Assembly (NCBI RefSeq): GCF_017562075.2
Contig: NC_054083.1
Coordinates: 53,892,442-53,956,441, forward strand
Direction of reading: 5' to 3'
DNA length: 64,000 bases
Source: Anopheles merus
Lineage: Eukaryota > Arthropoda > Insecta > Diptera > Culicidae
Part shown: in pieces, positions 1 to 12,748 of the stretch
Numbering within the stretch: the first letter of the stretch is position 1
Layout: each line of letters starts with the position of its first letter
The notes under the pieces: model-generated
What the model was told of the DNA's origin: nothing
Database searches by the model: none
What the model saw: the letters and a program-made list of their open reading frames with translations, nothing else
Program-made: the position numbers and the translations under genes

Positions 1-223
1 AGGCCAGCCGGACAGCCAGCGGCGACACGACCGAGTTGCCGGAAGCGTTGAACGACTGCTTGAAGTACTGCACGGAAAAGTCGGCATCGCCAAAGCTCAG
101 ATCCGGACCACCGTCCGTCCCGATGGTCCCAGTGCCGGTGGTTCCTTGTCCTTCTGCTACGGCGATACACAGCACCAGCACCAGCGCTGCCGTAGCCACA
201 AAACCGGCCGCCGCCAACTTCAT
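1..223 (-). CDS. Secreted serpin, N-terminal exon (partial)
   Basis: Serine protease inhibitor family member; insect serpins act in haemolymph against clip proteases of the melanization and Toll cascades. Translation from the ATG at 223-221 gives a hydrophobic signal peptide of about 25 residues (start MKLAAAGFVATAALVLVLCI), a short Gly/Thr-rich linker, then FSVQYFKQSF and NSVVSPLAVRLA. The latter is the conserved helix A/strand 6B opening of the serpin fold. The gene runs off the left edge, so the reactive-centre loop is not visible and inhibitory activity cannot be judged. No intron is seen in the visible part. The serpin call rests on the NSVVSPLAVRLA block; the individual family member cannot be named. 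Confidence 0.85.
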   Translation of the reverse strand, partial: MKLAAAGFVATAALVLVLCIAVAEGQGTTGTGTIGTDGGPDLSFGDADFSVQYFKQSFNASGNSVVSPLAVRLA

Positions 224-1044
224 GGTCACCACTGCCAAAGGTCGTCACACCGAGCAAGGGTGGGTGGTAAGCTCGGTACACGCTCGGTCGGAGTGTTTCG
301 GTGTGCTGTGGTGGTGTGTGCGTGCTATGGCTTGGCCCCACACGTCCAGTTACAATGACCGAGGGATTGCTTCTCCGTTACGGCATCATTCGCCGACCCC
401 GAAGTCTCCCGCGGGCGCCAGATTGACGGTGATTTCTTCCCGGTTTGCGTATGCGGTCGAGATCATCTCGCGTTTCTTGCACTCAAAACCTGTTTGACCA
501 CTTTCTGGGCGACTCTCGCGCGTTCGCTTGCTCGCTGCTGGCCATCCCTGAGCTTCACGTTGGACGGGACGGACACACGATCGGCTGCACATTCCTGTGA
601 GGTGTTTGCCATGGCTGTAGTAGAACAAACACATCAAGCGAGCGATGTTTGGGGTAGTAGGTGGGATGAAGCAAGACGAAAAATCATTCAACCCGCGCGG
701 GTACCACCATCATCAGCACCATCATCATCATCGCACCTAAATGCTTCATTATACATGTATGTGCTTGATTCTTTTAGTTATGGATGCAAGTAATGCTTGG
801 TTGCCCATATTTAAAAAGAGCTAGCGAACAATAAGAACTTTGTAAATATGGCTTTTTTATGTTGGCCCTTGGTCATGCAGTTGTACCGAAATTTAATGAA
901 GTTTAGGGCTCCGCTCCGGCTTTTGCGCTGGCGTTGCGCCCATGCTGCGTATCTTGAAACGGAAATCGATAATCAGCACACGTGCGTAAATACGAACACG
1001 TGTCTTGGCTGTCTAGATAAAAGGAAGGGCCACCATCATCACCC

Positions 1045-1075
<31 letters not shown>

Positions 1076-1715
1076 CGCGGCCCCCAACTCGCACCACGGA
1101 CGACCCATGCAAGGAGTTAAGTTACAGTGTGCGGCCAGGGGTTCAGCGGCCACATGCACACGGTTTGTGAGAGATGTGTTGTTGTGTGCGCCCGCCCGTC
1201 CCCTGCATTTCCCACACGCGGTGCTTAAAAACTCTCCGAGTGAAGGTAGAGAGTGTGAGCAAGAGTGAGAGAGAGGGAGAGGAAGAAGGGCTTCGAAAAA
1301 AAGCCAAGGGATTCCCACAGGCACGCTTGCAGCTGCACAAATTTCGCACCGCTTCCAAACGTGGGAATCGAAAGAAGCTGCTGCTGCTGCTGCCGAGCCC
1401 GGGACGGGAAATGGCACAGCAGGAAACAATGCAACGGAAAAAAAACACACGAAACCTAAGTGAAACCACCAATGTGATACGAGTTGTGGCAATCACAGCC
1501 CTGTGTAAAGTAATGGCCAAATTAAAGGGGTTTTACGTGTGTTTTTTTGTTTTATTGAATGTTCTAATGGTCACAGAATTAGATACGACGAAGGAAGACC
1601 CGAACCAAATCACGTTACACTATTTATGTAATGTGAACTAATGTGGTTAGGGATGAAAATTTAAAAATAAACGAACTGGGCGGCCCATTGTAAATAATCT
1701 GCCCTCTTTCCACAA
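224..1715. other. Serpin 5' flank, no gene seen
   Basis: Upstream region of the serpin on its strand. It holds a short (ACG)n run at about 1046-1075 and GC-rich patches up to about 1400. Open frames here have no domain, no convincing splice sites and overlap on both strands, so I call none. Promoter elements for the serpin probably lie in the first few hundred bases, but no clear TATA or initiator decides the start. Confidence 0.5.
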
Positions 1716-1788
1716 GCCCGGCTAGCTCAGTCGGTAGAGCATGAGACTCTTAATCTCAGGGTCGTGGGTTCGAGCCCCACGTTGGGCG
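1716..1788 (+). tRNA. tRNA-Lys (CTT)
   Basis: A 73-nt cloverleaf: acceptor arm GCCCGGC paired with GTTGGGC (two G-T pairs), D arm GCTC/GAGC, anticodon arm TGAGA/TCTCA with loop CTCTTAA (anticodon CTT), T arm GTGGG/CCCAC with loop TTCGAGC, discriminator G. Internal box A and box B are intact and no intron is present. A T6 pol III terminator follows at 1802-1807. Confidence 0.97.
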
Positions 1789-1801
1789 CGCGTGAAGCAT
1801 C

Positions 1802-1807
1802 GTTTTT
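1802..1807 (+). terminator. Pol III terminator of tRNA-Lys
   Basis: Run of six T residues 13 nt after the tRNA 3' end, the usual RNA polymerase III stop. Confidence 0.8.
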
Positions 1808-2114
1808 TGTTGATCTATGTTTTAAAATTCTCTGCAGAGAAAACACACGTCTCTTGTAAAAGGTAAATTTATAGATGAGAAAAGTATGACGTTGATTCCA
1901 TTCATATCTGAATATTGTTTCAACCTCTTTCGTTAAACGTCATATGAAACAGATAAAAGACTAAAAACGCATACGTGGATGCATCATATTTGTGTGTAAC
2001 TAAGCAACCGTAACCAAATTAGCCCGTTGCGCGGTACGCTCTGTCATCAACTGATTAAATGGCCAAGTGAGCTATGAAATTCAGAAGAAAAAACATCAGA
2101 GGAAAAAACACAAC

Positions 2115-2122
2115 AAAAAAAA
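2115..2122 (-). terminator. Pol III terminator of tRNA-Gln
   Basis: Eight A residues on the plus strand, read as T8 downstream of tRNA-Gln. Confidence 0.8.
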
Positions 2123-2139
2123 GATCGATCATCTCTCGC

Positions 2140-2211
2140 AGGTTCCACCGAGATTTGAACTCGGATCGCAGGATTCAGAGTCCTGAGTGCTAACCGTTAC
2201 ACCATGGAACC
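2140..2211 (-). tRNA. tRNA-Gln (CTG)
   Basis: A 72-nt cloverleaf on the minus strand. Acceptor GGTTCCA pairs with TGGAACC, the anticodon loop reads CTCTGAA (anticodon CTG), the T loop TTCGAAT sits in a CCGAG/CTCGG arm, and the discriminator is T. It lacks an intron. An A8 run at 2115-2122 (T8 on the transcribed strand) is the pol III terminator. It lies 350 bp from tRNA-Lys in convergent orientation. Confidence 0.97.
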
Positions 2212-2545
2212 CTCTTACCACTGCGCCGCTAACTAACAAACATAAAACCTTCGGCGCCTGCTTGCGGCTGCTCAAACCACTTTTGATCAAACTACGATCC
2301 CGATCTCCCCCACCTCATTGCATGACGACGTCGCGGCAGGTTAAGCCAGAGCTGCGCGCGTACCCGCTTCCTTCTAACGATGTGATGCTGCGAGTCACTT
2401 AGCGTGCGATGAATCGAAAACAATCGAAACAAACGCAGAGGAATGCAGCTGAACAATAATACACACACACGACCCCCAGAGTCAGTGGGCGCCTGCTCTC
2501 GTCTCGTTCAACGGATTAGCAGCGCGCACATCGTAAGGTGAGACA

Positions 2546-2576
<31 letters not shown>

Positions 2577-3574
2577 AGGCCAAAACAGGTCAGCGAGATA
2601 CTACAACTTGTTACAGCAGCCCCATATTGCTGTCCGTAAAACTGTTAACACTTCTTCTGACCTCGAATCATGTTTTGATACCTCGAAATTATTTTACCCT
2701 TCTTAAAATGCATATAGTTCACAAGCAAGTACAGAAAGTATGATTTTAATTTCAGGTAAAACATTTTCTCGTTAGCGTTGGCGGGTATGGGACTTTTAAA
2801 AAAAATCTTTTCTGCCCTTCAAATCGGCAGGAAGCTACTTGAGCCATACATGGATCATAGCCAAGCCTATCTTTCTTCGCTTCTACCCCGCCGGGGGCCG
2901 TCGACAGGCTTCCGCTGTGCAGCATTATTGCCCGCAACATAAATGCTTCCATGGCACAAACTTCATGCAGCGCACACGCACACACCCGTACGGCGGTGCG
3001 CGAGAGCATACCCGAACACACCAACATAACCTCGAACGGCAGAAGAGGGAAACGGCACGATTGCTGCGTAACACATACGTGCGTGCGCGAGAGAGAGAGA
3101 GAGCAGACTCACCAACGGGACTCGAGTCCGTACCCGCTGGAAACCATCATGCGTAGATGCAGTTCTCCCAGTTCTCACTCTGGCCCGAGCCGTTTTACAG
3201 TTGTGTCTTCTCTGATCTCTTCTCCGGAACGCACGCACGCACGCGAGCTTACCACGTCCATCCGTCCGCCGCCGCCGTCGTCGTCGTTATTCGAATCGAT
3301 TTTTAACTCAGGGCGCAGCCATCTTACGGTGGTGCCTGCAGCAGAGAAGAGTGTGCTCACGTCACCGTTCGAAAGTGCAAAAGTGTTTCGAGTTTTTAGT
3401 AGTAAAAGGTGGTGTGGTAGTGCCCAACGCTGCTCTCATAGCGCTTTTGTAACAACATCGTCAGCCCTATTCAGCGCCAGCAGTATAGTAGTGAGTGTTG
3501 TGAGGTGAATTCGTTCGAGGCGAACAGTTTTGTGGCAGAATAAATAGTGTGGCACTGTGTGGAAAATCACGAAT
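2212..3574. other. emc upstream region and probable 5'UTR
   Basis: No coding frame is supported. A (GT)14 microsatellite lies at 2549-2576 and GA/ACGC-rich short repeats at 3090-3245. The last few hundred bases before 3575 are probably emc 5' leader; stops in all frames precede the ATG, including the GTG-initiated frame at 3557. No promoter motif is clear enough to place a start site. Confidence 0.45.
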
Positions 3575-4283
3575 ATGAAGGCCATCACGACCATGTGTGC
3601 GAAGAATGGTGGTGGCGCATCGCTGCCGGCGATTGCGACGGGTCGAGTGCAGCGCCACCGAGATGGTGAAAACGACGAAATCAAGCTGTATCTGTCGAAG
3701 CTGCGGGAGCTGGTTCCGTTCATGCCGAAAAACCGCAAACTGTCCAAGCTCGAGGTTATCCAAAACGTTATCGACTACATCTGCGAGCTGCAAAATGCAC
3801 TCGATTCGCATCCCGCCGTCAACAGCTTCGACTCGTTGGCGGTACTCCAGCAGCATCAGCAGCAGCAGCACCAGCAACAACAGCAAGTTGGATACATGGT
3901 GGAATCAATCGATACTGTACCGGCGCATCCAGCAGCAGCATCCAGGCAACCACTGGCGACCATCTTGAGCAGTGGGAGCAATGTTTCCGCCTCTAATATT
4001 AACGCTATTGGCGAGGGACTACAACAGCCTTGGTAAGTGTGTGTCTCTACTCACAGTAGGCCTTGATTTGGGGCGTATTGTTTGGGCCAAATAAAAAGTT
4101 TCTTCCAGTGCGCGCGCGGTGTTATTGAGGTTTGACTCTCAATAGGAATAAAGAGAGCATGGTTTTTTTGCTATTGCTAAAAGTTTTTCTACAACTCTTC
4201 AATATAAATGCGCACCTGTTCCCATTCACCCTAACTCGCAACTAATCCACTCTCTATGTTTAATTGTTATCCTATCGTACAGA
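3575..4283 (+). CDS. emc: Extramacrochaetae, Id-family HLH repressor
   Basis: Id proteins dimerise with bHLH activators (achaete-scute, daughterless type) through an HLH but lack the basic DNA-binding region, so they sequester partners in the nucleus. They antagonise neurogenesis and sex-determination bHLH activity. Start at ATG 3575 (MKAITTMC, like Drosophila MKSLTAVC). HLH at about residues 35-74: core LYLSKLRELVPFMPKNRKLS, then a helix ending IDYICELQ; no basic stretch precedes it. A Gln/His-rich run follows, and SRQPLATILSSGSN resembles the post-HLH block of Id proteins. Exon 1 ends at 4032 (donor GTAAGT at 4033). The best acceptor ends at 4282 (branch-like CTAAC/CTAAT upstream), making a TG|A split stop and a 152-residue protein. 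An alternative acceptor ending at 4350 would add about 58 residues to a stop at 4523. Id genes typically carry an intron just before the stop, which favours the short form. Confidence 0.9.
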
Positions 4284-5307
4284 TGGCAAACGGCAGCTGT
4301 CACTCGATTGCCCGTGGTACATCGCCAAGGGGTGATTTGCGCTCTTGCAGGGCAGCGCTCCGCCGCACGAACCTGTTCCAAACTATTGGCTTACAACATC
4401 TGTGATATTCCGTCGATACTGAGTCGCACGAGGAAGCCTCAACTGGCAGCATCGATGGGAGGACGTCGACTAAGCGCGGCTGAAGATCCTTACTCTTTCT
4501 TTTCCTCGTCCTCGTCGAACTGAACAGGACTGAAACGAAAAGAGCGGTGTAGGAGCCCTTGGGAACCCTTCGGAAGTTGGTGGGACTTGTCCAATTCAAC
4601 ACAACTTTCCAACGCCAACGGCTGTACCGCCAACCGGGGAAAGGTCGTCGGATTCTTGCCAAGGTTCCAGGGACAGCCCTCGACTCCGGCCAGAGATGAT
4701 CTCAGGATGTATCAGGATGCTCCGGTGCCAGAGTGTTGTGCCGTGCTGTGCCCCGTACAGCGGCACCATTTATGGGGCCAGTCGGCCCACCAGCGCAGCA
4801 GAACGGAGTGATCTGTACGTGTGTGTACGTGTGTGTGTATGTGTGTGTGTGTGCGTGTGTCTGTGCGTGTGTTCACCGTTACAGCAGTGTTGCAACTGTC
4901 TCGGTGCCATTGCAGCAGCAGAACTCCTCGTTTCGGAGCGCTAATTTGGTTGATGAATGTATATTAAAAATAAATACCGTAATTAACACTAGCTGAGCAA
5001 AGTTCTACACATGTTGTCAACACTGATCCCATTTGAGCGATCCGGCGCCATGATCTGATTCGATTATTTTGGTTTGTTTTAACATCATGTTTCATTCGTT
5101 ACTCACTACTGTATATTAGTGTTCAACAATTGCTGCACAATTGTCGAACAAGTTTCGTGTACTTACTCATCATAGGCCGCAGTCTGGCCTTTAAATCTAT
5201 TCCACAAAACTTAGCTCAACAATATCACACAATAAAACAATTACTGTGGCTTTGAAATGTTTCTATTTCCAAGTCATTCGACTCACTACAAGTCATACTA
5301 ATCACGC
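4284..5307 (+). other. emc second exon / 3'UTR
   Basis: Non-coding after the split stop codon unless the 4350 acceptor is used. It has a short GT-rich stretch at 4816-4870 and canonical AATAAA signals at 4969-4974 and 5231-5236, either of which could end the emc transcript. No other gene is seen. Confidence 0.55.
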
Positions 5308-5821
5308 TTATAGTAGGTATCTATGACTACCGGTAGCCGGAGCAGTACAATCATAGTTCACATGGTTTAGCAAATCGGACACGTTACGCTCTTCGCTTTC
5401 GAACGACATCGAACTGGAACTGAATCCATAATTTCTATCATTCCACCATTTTCTGCAAGTCCTGCACAGCGCAAAAGTGAAGATCGCAAAGGATCGGTAC
5501 AAATTAATTCGGATATTGATAAAGATAAGATTAGACCCATTCTTTCATTGTTTAGATCTCGCCGACGGAAAATATTGAACTGCACTGTTGTTCCATTTCT
5601 CCAGATTTATTTACGATGTTTCATCCTTTCTCCATGCATGTTTCTATTGTAACGTGCCAGTTGTTGACAAGCGTGTGTTAGTTTATGATCTTCACATTCT
5701 TTGCTGCGCCGTCATCTCTCAATAGCGTGTGTTCATCCCCACTTTAGTGACTTCCCTTTCCGCCATTCATTCCTCTTTCCCTTCCACTCTCTCTTACTCT
5801 CTCTCTCGCTCTCTTTCTCTC

Positions 5822-5866
<45 letters not shown>

Positions 5867-8800
5867 ACTATATCTCATTCATGTAATCTGTAAAGTGGTG
5901 ATGTGTCTCTGGCTCTCCTTTCCCCCTGCACAACACTCTGCAAACGCTCCTTTATTGATCATTGGCATGATCGTAATATATCCCTTGATCGATCCTGATT
6001 CTTTCGATGTTTGTGTGCAACATCCAGAAAGCACATCGCCGGTTTGGGGTGGGAAGGGAGCGAGGATGCTAGTATTTGTATGTTTTCCTCTGTACTCGCT
6101 TCCGGATTTTCCTTCATTCCATGTTTAACTTATTGAAGAACCCTACTATTGTGTTTTTAGAGTGTATGTGAGTGTTTCGTTTCGTTTCGTGTTTAGTTGC
6201 TGTAAGACTATGCTACCGCTAATGCTCAATTTAAGTGCGCTTTCCCCTATACTGGCGATCTAGCTAAGCTCTAAGCTAATGTGTCAATCAGCACTCGCGA
6301 ACGGGAAAAATGCACGTCAATCTATGTACTAAAATACTATTACTGGCCTGTGTTGCATTATTATTGCATTACTACACGTATTCTATCCTGAAAATGTACG
6401 ACGTTAATTGGTGTGTAAAGAGGTGAAAGTTGTTTAACGATTCTGCTAACGAGAACTTCATCTCGAACTTATCAATGCTCCCCAGCAGCAAAGCATGTAT
6501 GTTCCATCTGCACTACACCCGTGCGCCTTTTCTTTTATGTATGTTGTTGCATTTTGCGTTTGCGTCACATCTTGCATTTTGGGAAGAAAATTGACTAAAA
6601 CTTTTCAACTCTACCCACGACAACAGGAAAGATAGTGAGAGTGTCTATTTGTCCAAGGCGTGTTTTTGTGTCTACCTGTTGTCCTTGTCACGTGTCAACC
6701 ATGCAGAAAAAGTAAACGCGTTGTGCATTAAATGGTTTTGTTTTTTTTTTTGCTTCTTCTAACACGTGTGCATTCGAAAACGAAATCACGCGCTTTGGTT
6801 CACGCGCAACAGCTGCGCGAAACTTCACCGCCTACTACACCACAAGTAGTACACCTGCTGCTTCCAACTGCTCTGTACTGTACCGACTGTTCGATCCGGC
6901 TCGGTACGAAGAAACGTTCGGTAACGAATTACGCCGAGCTGTCTCAGCACTATATTTCAAGTAACAAACACGAGATTGTTGGGATAGCAAATAAGATTGA
7001 TTGAGAGAAATTGAGAGGGAATAAAGAGCAGAGGAAAGGTATGACAAAAAAAGATAAGATTTTGGAAGCGAACAACGAATGTGATGATGACACGCAGACC
7101 CAATAAGGGGGGGACAACCAACAGCAGCTTATTGATCACTAGCTATATTTGGTGTTGCTTGAAAATGTGCAGTTTGCTGTGTTTGCAGTTAAATTGGAAT
7201 ACTTTCGAATTTGTGGTATTCGTAACGGTGGGACTTCAATAAAAGGAATTTATCATTCCTCTCTACTTCAAATGCACCCCCAATGGATGCATACAAATGG
7301 AAACTATAAACAAAAAACCAACCAAACAGGGATATGTATCCAGGTAATGGTAGTGGTAAATAGGAGATGTTAACGATTTATGATTACCAACCGACAATTG
7401 CGTTCCTCCTGGTCTCCTACTTGCCTTATCCAACAACGGCCTACTGTACGGCTGATTCGAAGGACTTTAACTGGATCGTTAGCTATGCATAGCCCTCTCT
7501 ATCTCTCTCCTACTCTCTCGCTCTCTCCGGTATGAAACATGGATTTGAATCAAACACAGTAAGCCATGTAACAACATACCCAAAGGCAGAGGTGACAGAT
7601 CCAGTCGTTGAATATCGAGTTTTGTTTTTTTCGCTTGCTCGTTTCTTGTGTTTTTTTTTTCTTCATTTTCCAACGGTTTAGTTTTTCTCTCAACGTCAAT
7701 AACCAGCGAATGAATAAATGCAAAAGGCGATTAATAGTTAGCTTTTATCAACTTGTGTTTATTTTAAGATCTTCCTTATATAATTTTGAAAGCCATCACT
7801 TGATTTTGTATCGTGTACACGTGGTGTAGTATGTGTGTGTGTGTGTCTGTTGTTTTCGTTTCTCATGTATTATTAGTAATGTTGATTTTGTTTTGTCTTC
7901 TCTGCACTGTAAATTATCCTTTATCTCTCCGTGTGTCCCGTCCTTCACCTCTCACACTCACGCACGCGGCTGTGGTTCGATGCACACACGCAGCATTGAT
8001 CATCTGCATGTATTTGCCTCTGTGTGTGATGATGATGATGTGTGTGTATGTGTGTTTGGGTGCGTTGGAGTGTGAGGGTGGGGTGTCCTGTGCATCGATC
8101 ACACGTGATCTAGGAAACGAATCTTGTCAAACACAAAAAAAGGTTTCCCTCACTCTATATATATGTGTATATGTATACTCTCTAGAAAAAACGACTTGCT
8201 AACTTGTTACAGAAACAGAAGAAAAACCAACTCCTGCAAACAAATCCTACCAAACCAGTACACTCATTCATTATATTATGTTATCTCAAGTTACACGCAC
8301 TTCACACGCATCTCATATTACAGCTTAAATAACATAGTATGCTTTGCGAATTTCGAATCCATCAAACATAAATACAATACCGTTACCATAACACTCTATT
8401 GTTTTGCTTATTGCACGCCTTGTCTGTTCCGGCCTGCTACGTTTACAGATCGATTGACGTGATCCGGAAGAGAGTGATAATGAACTGACAGCCGGAGAAG
8501 GATAATGGTGTGCTCTATTCTGGTGTTGGTGGTGGTGGTGCTCTTGCTTGTCTTGCTTGTGAACACTATGTTGCGTGTTCCGATGTGTTTTTGTTTGTTA
8601 TGTTTTGCCTATCGTTTTGTGATGTGTTGTTGTCGTATATCTGTTTGTATGTGTGTGTGTTTGTGTATGTTTGATGTATTGATTCGTATTGATAGTTTTC
8701 ATAGCACTGAACGTCTAGTTACTGAAGAGAGGAGTTACTTTTCTCTTATTTGTTTCTGTTTTACTTTCATTGAACTTCGCAATAACTTCAAAATGGACTT

Positions 8801-11800
8801 ACGATTAAATGCAACAATTTACACGACTTTTTCTTCTTCTGTTATTACCTTTTCCTTTGTTTTTTTGTTTTGTTTGTTTGTTTATGTTCGTCTGTTTGTT
8901 TGTTTGTTTGTTTGTGTATAAGTTTCGTTCACTTTTTACGCTGTTATCGCAATACCTCTTTACATATCAGTGAGAGTGTGTGTGGTGTCTAGTGTTTTTT
9001 AGTGTCATTTTTGCAGCTTTCCCTCTCGTCTCTCGTGCACGATGCTTATGTTAGTGTCTGCTTGTTTTTGGTGTGGTTTGTGTGTGTGTATATTTATACC
9101 TTTTTTTCTTTTTGATTGGTGTATGATTCTGATTGATTGATCAATTGTGTTGTTAGCTTTTAGGTAGGCGTTCTTCACCGGTGAGAACTATAATAGAATC
9201 AAGCGCATTTTTGTTCTGCTAGCTGCTTCTCCGCACCGCTCGCTGTCTGCTGTTTGCGCTTGTTTCGATTGTTCCGATTCAAGTTGCAACATCAAGATTT
9301 CCAAATCAAATCAATTGCTTACGTTAGAAAGTGTGGAGTGTACAACATGTTGCACCGTTGCAGTTTGTTTTTTTAGCGAAATAGAGAGACAGAGGGAGAG
9401 AGAAAGAGAGATAGTTTTTAACTAAATATTTCTCCTCTTGCGCATCACGATGCATCGCAGACTGGCAAAAATCGCGCACTTTTGCTACAATTTGTTGCCT
9501 TTTTGCCAACTTCGAAACATGTTCTCTTGCATTGCGCATTCTTCTTCTTGCATTGCGCTATGCCCTCCAATACACACGGTTAGCATCATACACGGCGCGC
9601 ATAGGCAGCAGCATGGCCAGCAGGTGGGGCGGGCGTGTTTCTATAATGCAGCTTAACGCTACGCTTCACATCTGCTTCGCGTGATAACTAAGCGGTATCG
9701 CGAGCGAATAGCTTAAAGTCGCAAACCGAGCGAAACCAACAACAACAACCCATATGGTAGAGGCAGTAGTAGCGTACGTTTTAGACAAACAAAAGCGCCA
9801 TTCAATCGCGGAGCTTTTGAAAAGTCGGGCGAATATATGTGTAAAGTTTGTCTCCTTTCAACGCGAGCGAGATTCATATTAGATATTACTTTGTCTTTGC
9901 ACTGCTGTTGTTGTTGTTGTGTACTGTGTGGTGACAGTGTGTGCCCTTTAATATCGATTCGTGCGTCCGCCCGCTCATCGCAATCGGAGGTTTCTACTAC
10001 GAGTTCTGGTTGTTCTGAGTTCTGTTTGTTATCGCGTTCGTTTGAGTTGAATTCTACGCGCCAGCTCTCCCTCACTGATGGTAAGGATGTCCAACCAACG
10101 CTACACTCCTCTTTCACTGTGTGTTTTGTCTGTTTGTTTGCTTCATGTCCGTTTTTTTTTTGTTTTGTTTTTTTTTGCACTATATTATTCTTCAGCGTAC
10201 ATTATTTTAACCACTCGTTTGTTAATTGATACAAGAGCAATAGAGAGAGAAAAATATATACTGTACAACAGGGTGCAGAATCTTTTCCTAGCCAGGTGTT
10301 CGTGTGTGTGTGTCTGTTTGTTTCTGTTCTGGGATATCTGGCCTAACACTGTCACTACTGTACGCCCGCAAAGGGCAGCCGTGTCAGTTAGTTAGTTGCC
10401 GGTTTGCCGTTAGTCGTCCTGTGCCGTCTCCGGTTTGCCCTCTCCTTTGCTTTGTGTGGTCTCTGCTACAGTGTTTGCGCGCTGCTCTATGCGCTTTGTC
10501 CGCGTACGTTTTGTACATACATGTTGTGGAATTAATCGCGATTATCCTGCAAACTCCATTCTCCATTTCCATTGCAAACTCTATTAGCGCTTCCCCTTGT
10601 CTAATCTTGCTTCAAGTGTTTATATTCTGTGTACGAAATGTGTAAGAGTCAGGTGGTTGCTTTTGTTTTGCCTGTTACAATTGCTGGCAATTGCTTCCAT
10701 TCTTGTTTGCTGCCCCTTCTCCTCCTCCTCATCCTCCACCTTCTCCTCCTCATCCTTCTTCTCCTTTTTCTCCTCCGATGCTGTCCTGCGTCCGCGTACA
10801 CGGTTCCGTTCTGAAGATATATATATATATATAGTTTGCATTAAATAACTATTTAAGTGAATAGGCTATATTTTTGTGTTTTTCGCATTTTTCTTTTAGA
10901 TGCTATGTGTATATAATTATGTATATATATATACTTTTCTTATGATAATAACTATCAGCCAGCAACATTTGCTTCAATGCTTCCTTTTGCCACTTCAATC
11001 CTTCTTTTCCCTCCCTTTTTTATTGCTGGCAAGTAATCTCCGGTTGTCGTACTGGTCTCTCTCTCTCATCTTCCCAGCTTCTGCAACGTCTTCGCTACTA
11101 TTGCCAATCGGGTACGGCTTAATTCAAGAGATGCAACTCCAAACTTAGCGAACATTACACTATTTTCTGTCGCCTTAAAATTGTGTTTTGATTACACTAC
11201 AGTTTCGTTTACTTTCCTTCTCCCATACTCTTACTCCCCTTCTTACCATCTCTCTCGCTTTCTCTTTCCTTCCGATTTCTTTGTGTGTGTGTGTGTCTAC
11301 AATCTACTGTATTCTCACTGGTTGTTAATGATTTCACGTGAACTTTGCCGGCAGTCCGGCATCTGTTTGGGCTTGTGTAACGGACTTTTCATTTGCACTA
11401 TTCTACCCTTTGCTGCTCATTTTTTTCTTCTTCTTCTTCAAATACAGTATTGTTTAACTAATTATTTGCTTAATTTGGTATGCTTTGCAATTTCCATCCT
11501 CCATCGCTTGGGTGTAATAACTGCGCGGGGTTGAGATTCACTTTCATCTTCACTTCTTTTACACCTCCTTTGCTCCACCATGCTTGTTTCTTGTTTCGGT
11601 GGCCTTTCCACGGAGCCTTCAGCTCCGTTCTGCATTAGCAATGAAAACTTCAACAGGAAATTATAATGCAAATCAGAAGCAGGATGGCGTATGTGACCGT
11701 CATCCTAAATTGTCGCACACTGTTGCACCACACCTTTACTTGCAGTAGCAGCAGAGCTTGTGGAAAAAAAACAATAACCATCCATCTGCCACAAAGAGTG

Positions 11801-12701
11801 CACACACACCACACCACAGCACCTTACTGCAATGATCACAAACACACCATTTTCGTTTGCTCCCACAACGCATGCATTAACAATTGACGTAACAGTATAG
11901 TATTCCTAGCCTTATTCGATCATATCCGCACTCCCTTTCAGCGTCAAGTAACTCCCTCTTCCTCCTTCTCCTCCTCATGGCACAATGTTAAACGTGGAAA
12001 AGAAAAGCGGTTGCTTCCATTGCGGGGGGAGGGCGGTGGGGGATGGGGGGGGGGAGGAGGTCCATGGAACAAACCTAACCAATGCAAACTCACATGAAAC
12101 AAACAAGCAGCTCAACGCAAACACTCAAATTATTTAGTTAAATCGTAGAACATCTCAATGAGCTCGTTATCTACGCATTTTCTATAACACATGACCACTT
12201 TCCATGCCATCCTTCCGTGCCATTCCGCATCGAAAGAACGCGCTCTTCTACTGTTTCGTCTGTCCATAACATCGATAGATTAATGAGTGTAAGTAAACCT
12301 CCTGTTAAGCAACGGAATGTGTAGATCCTTATCGTATGCCAGGTGCGCGAAGAGGGATGTAAATACGCGCTTTGGGTTTTTGGATTTTTATACTTTGTGT
12401 TTGATTCGGCAGTATGCAACTCTGTCTTTTTCTGTCTGAAATACTAGTTCCTCGTGATACGCGGTTGTTCAATGTCGACAAAAGCAAACCAAATCGTTCG
12501 CAAGTCACCAGCTCACCTGGGATTAGTTTCTGCACCAAAACAGGCTAAAGTAGAATGTTTTGTGAATTTGCCACACCCTTTAAGGTCAGCTGCACTCATA
12601 ACCAGCAAGAAGGTTATACGAATGGAAACGAAAGAAGAACAATCATCTGCAGCAACCCAGCCAGTCTTGGACATGCATTTGGGTGCGCCTTTCCCCGGAC
12701 C

Positions 12702-12747
<46 letters not shown>

Positions 12748-12748
12748 T
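12702..12748. repeat. (AGT)n microsatellite
   Basis: About 15 tandem AGT units. Confidence 0.95.

Noticed and set aside
9713..10180. 155-codon minus-strand frame
   Set aside because: Low-complexity Lys/Gln start, no domain, no convincing splice context; lies in the presumed long 3'UTR.
11465..11630. Basic minus-strand tail NGAEGSVERPPKQETS to AKHTKLSK after a TAATGCAG acceptor
   Set aside because: Good acceptor but no upstream partner exon and no recognisable family; kept only as a note in the 3'UTR entry.
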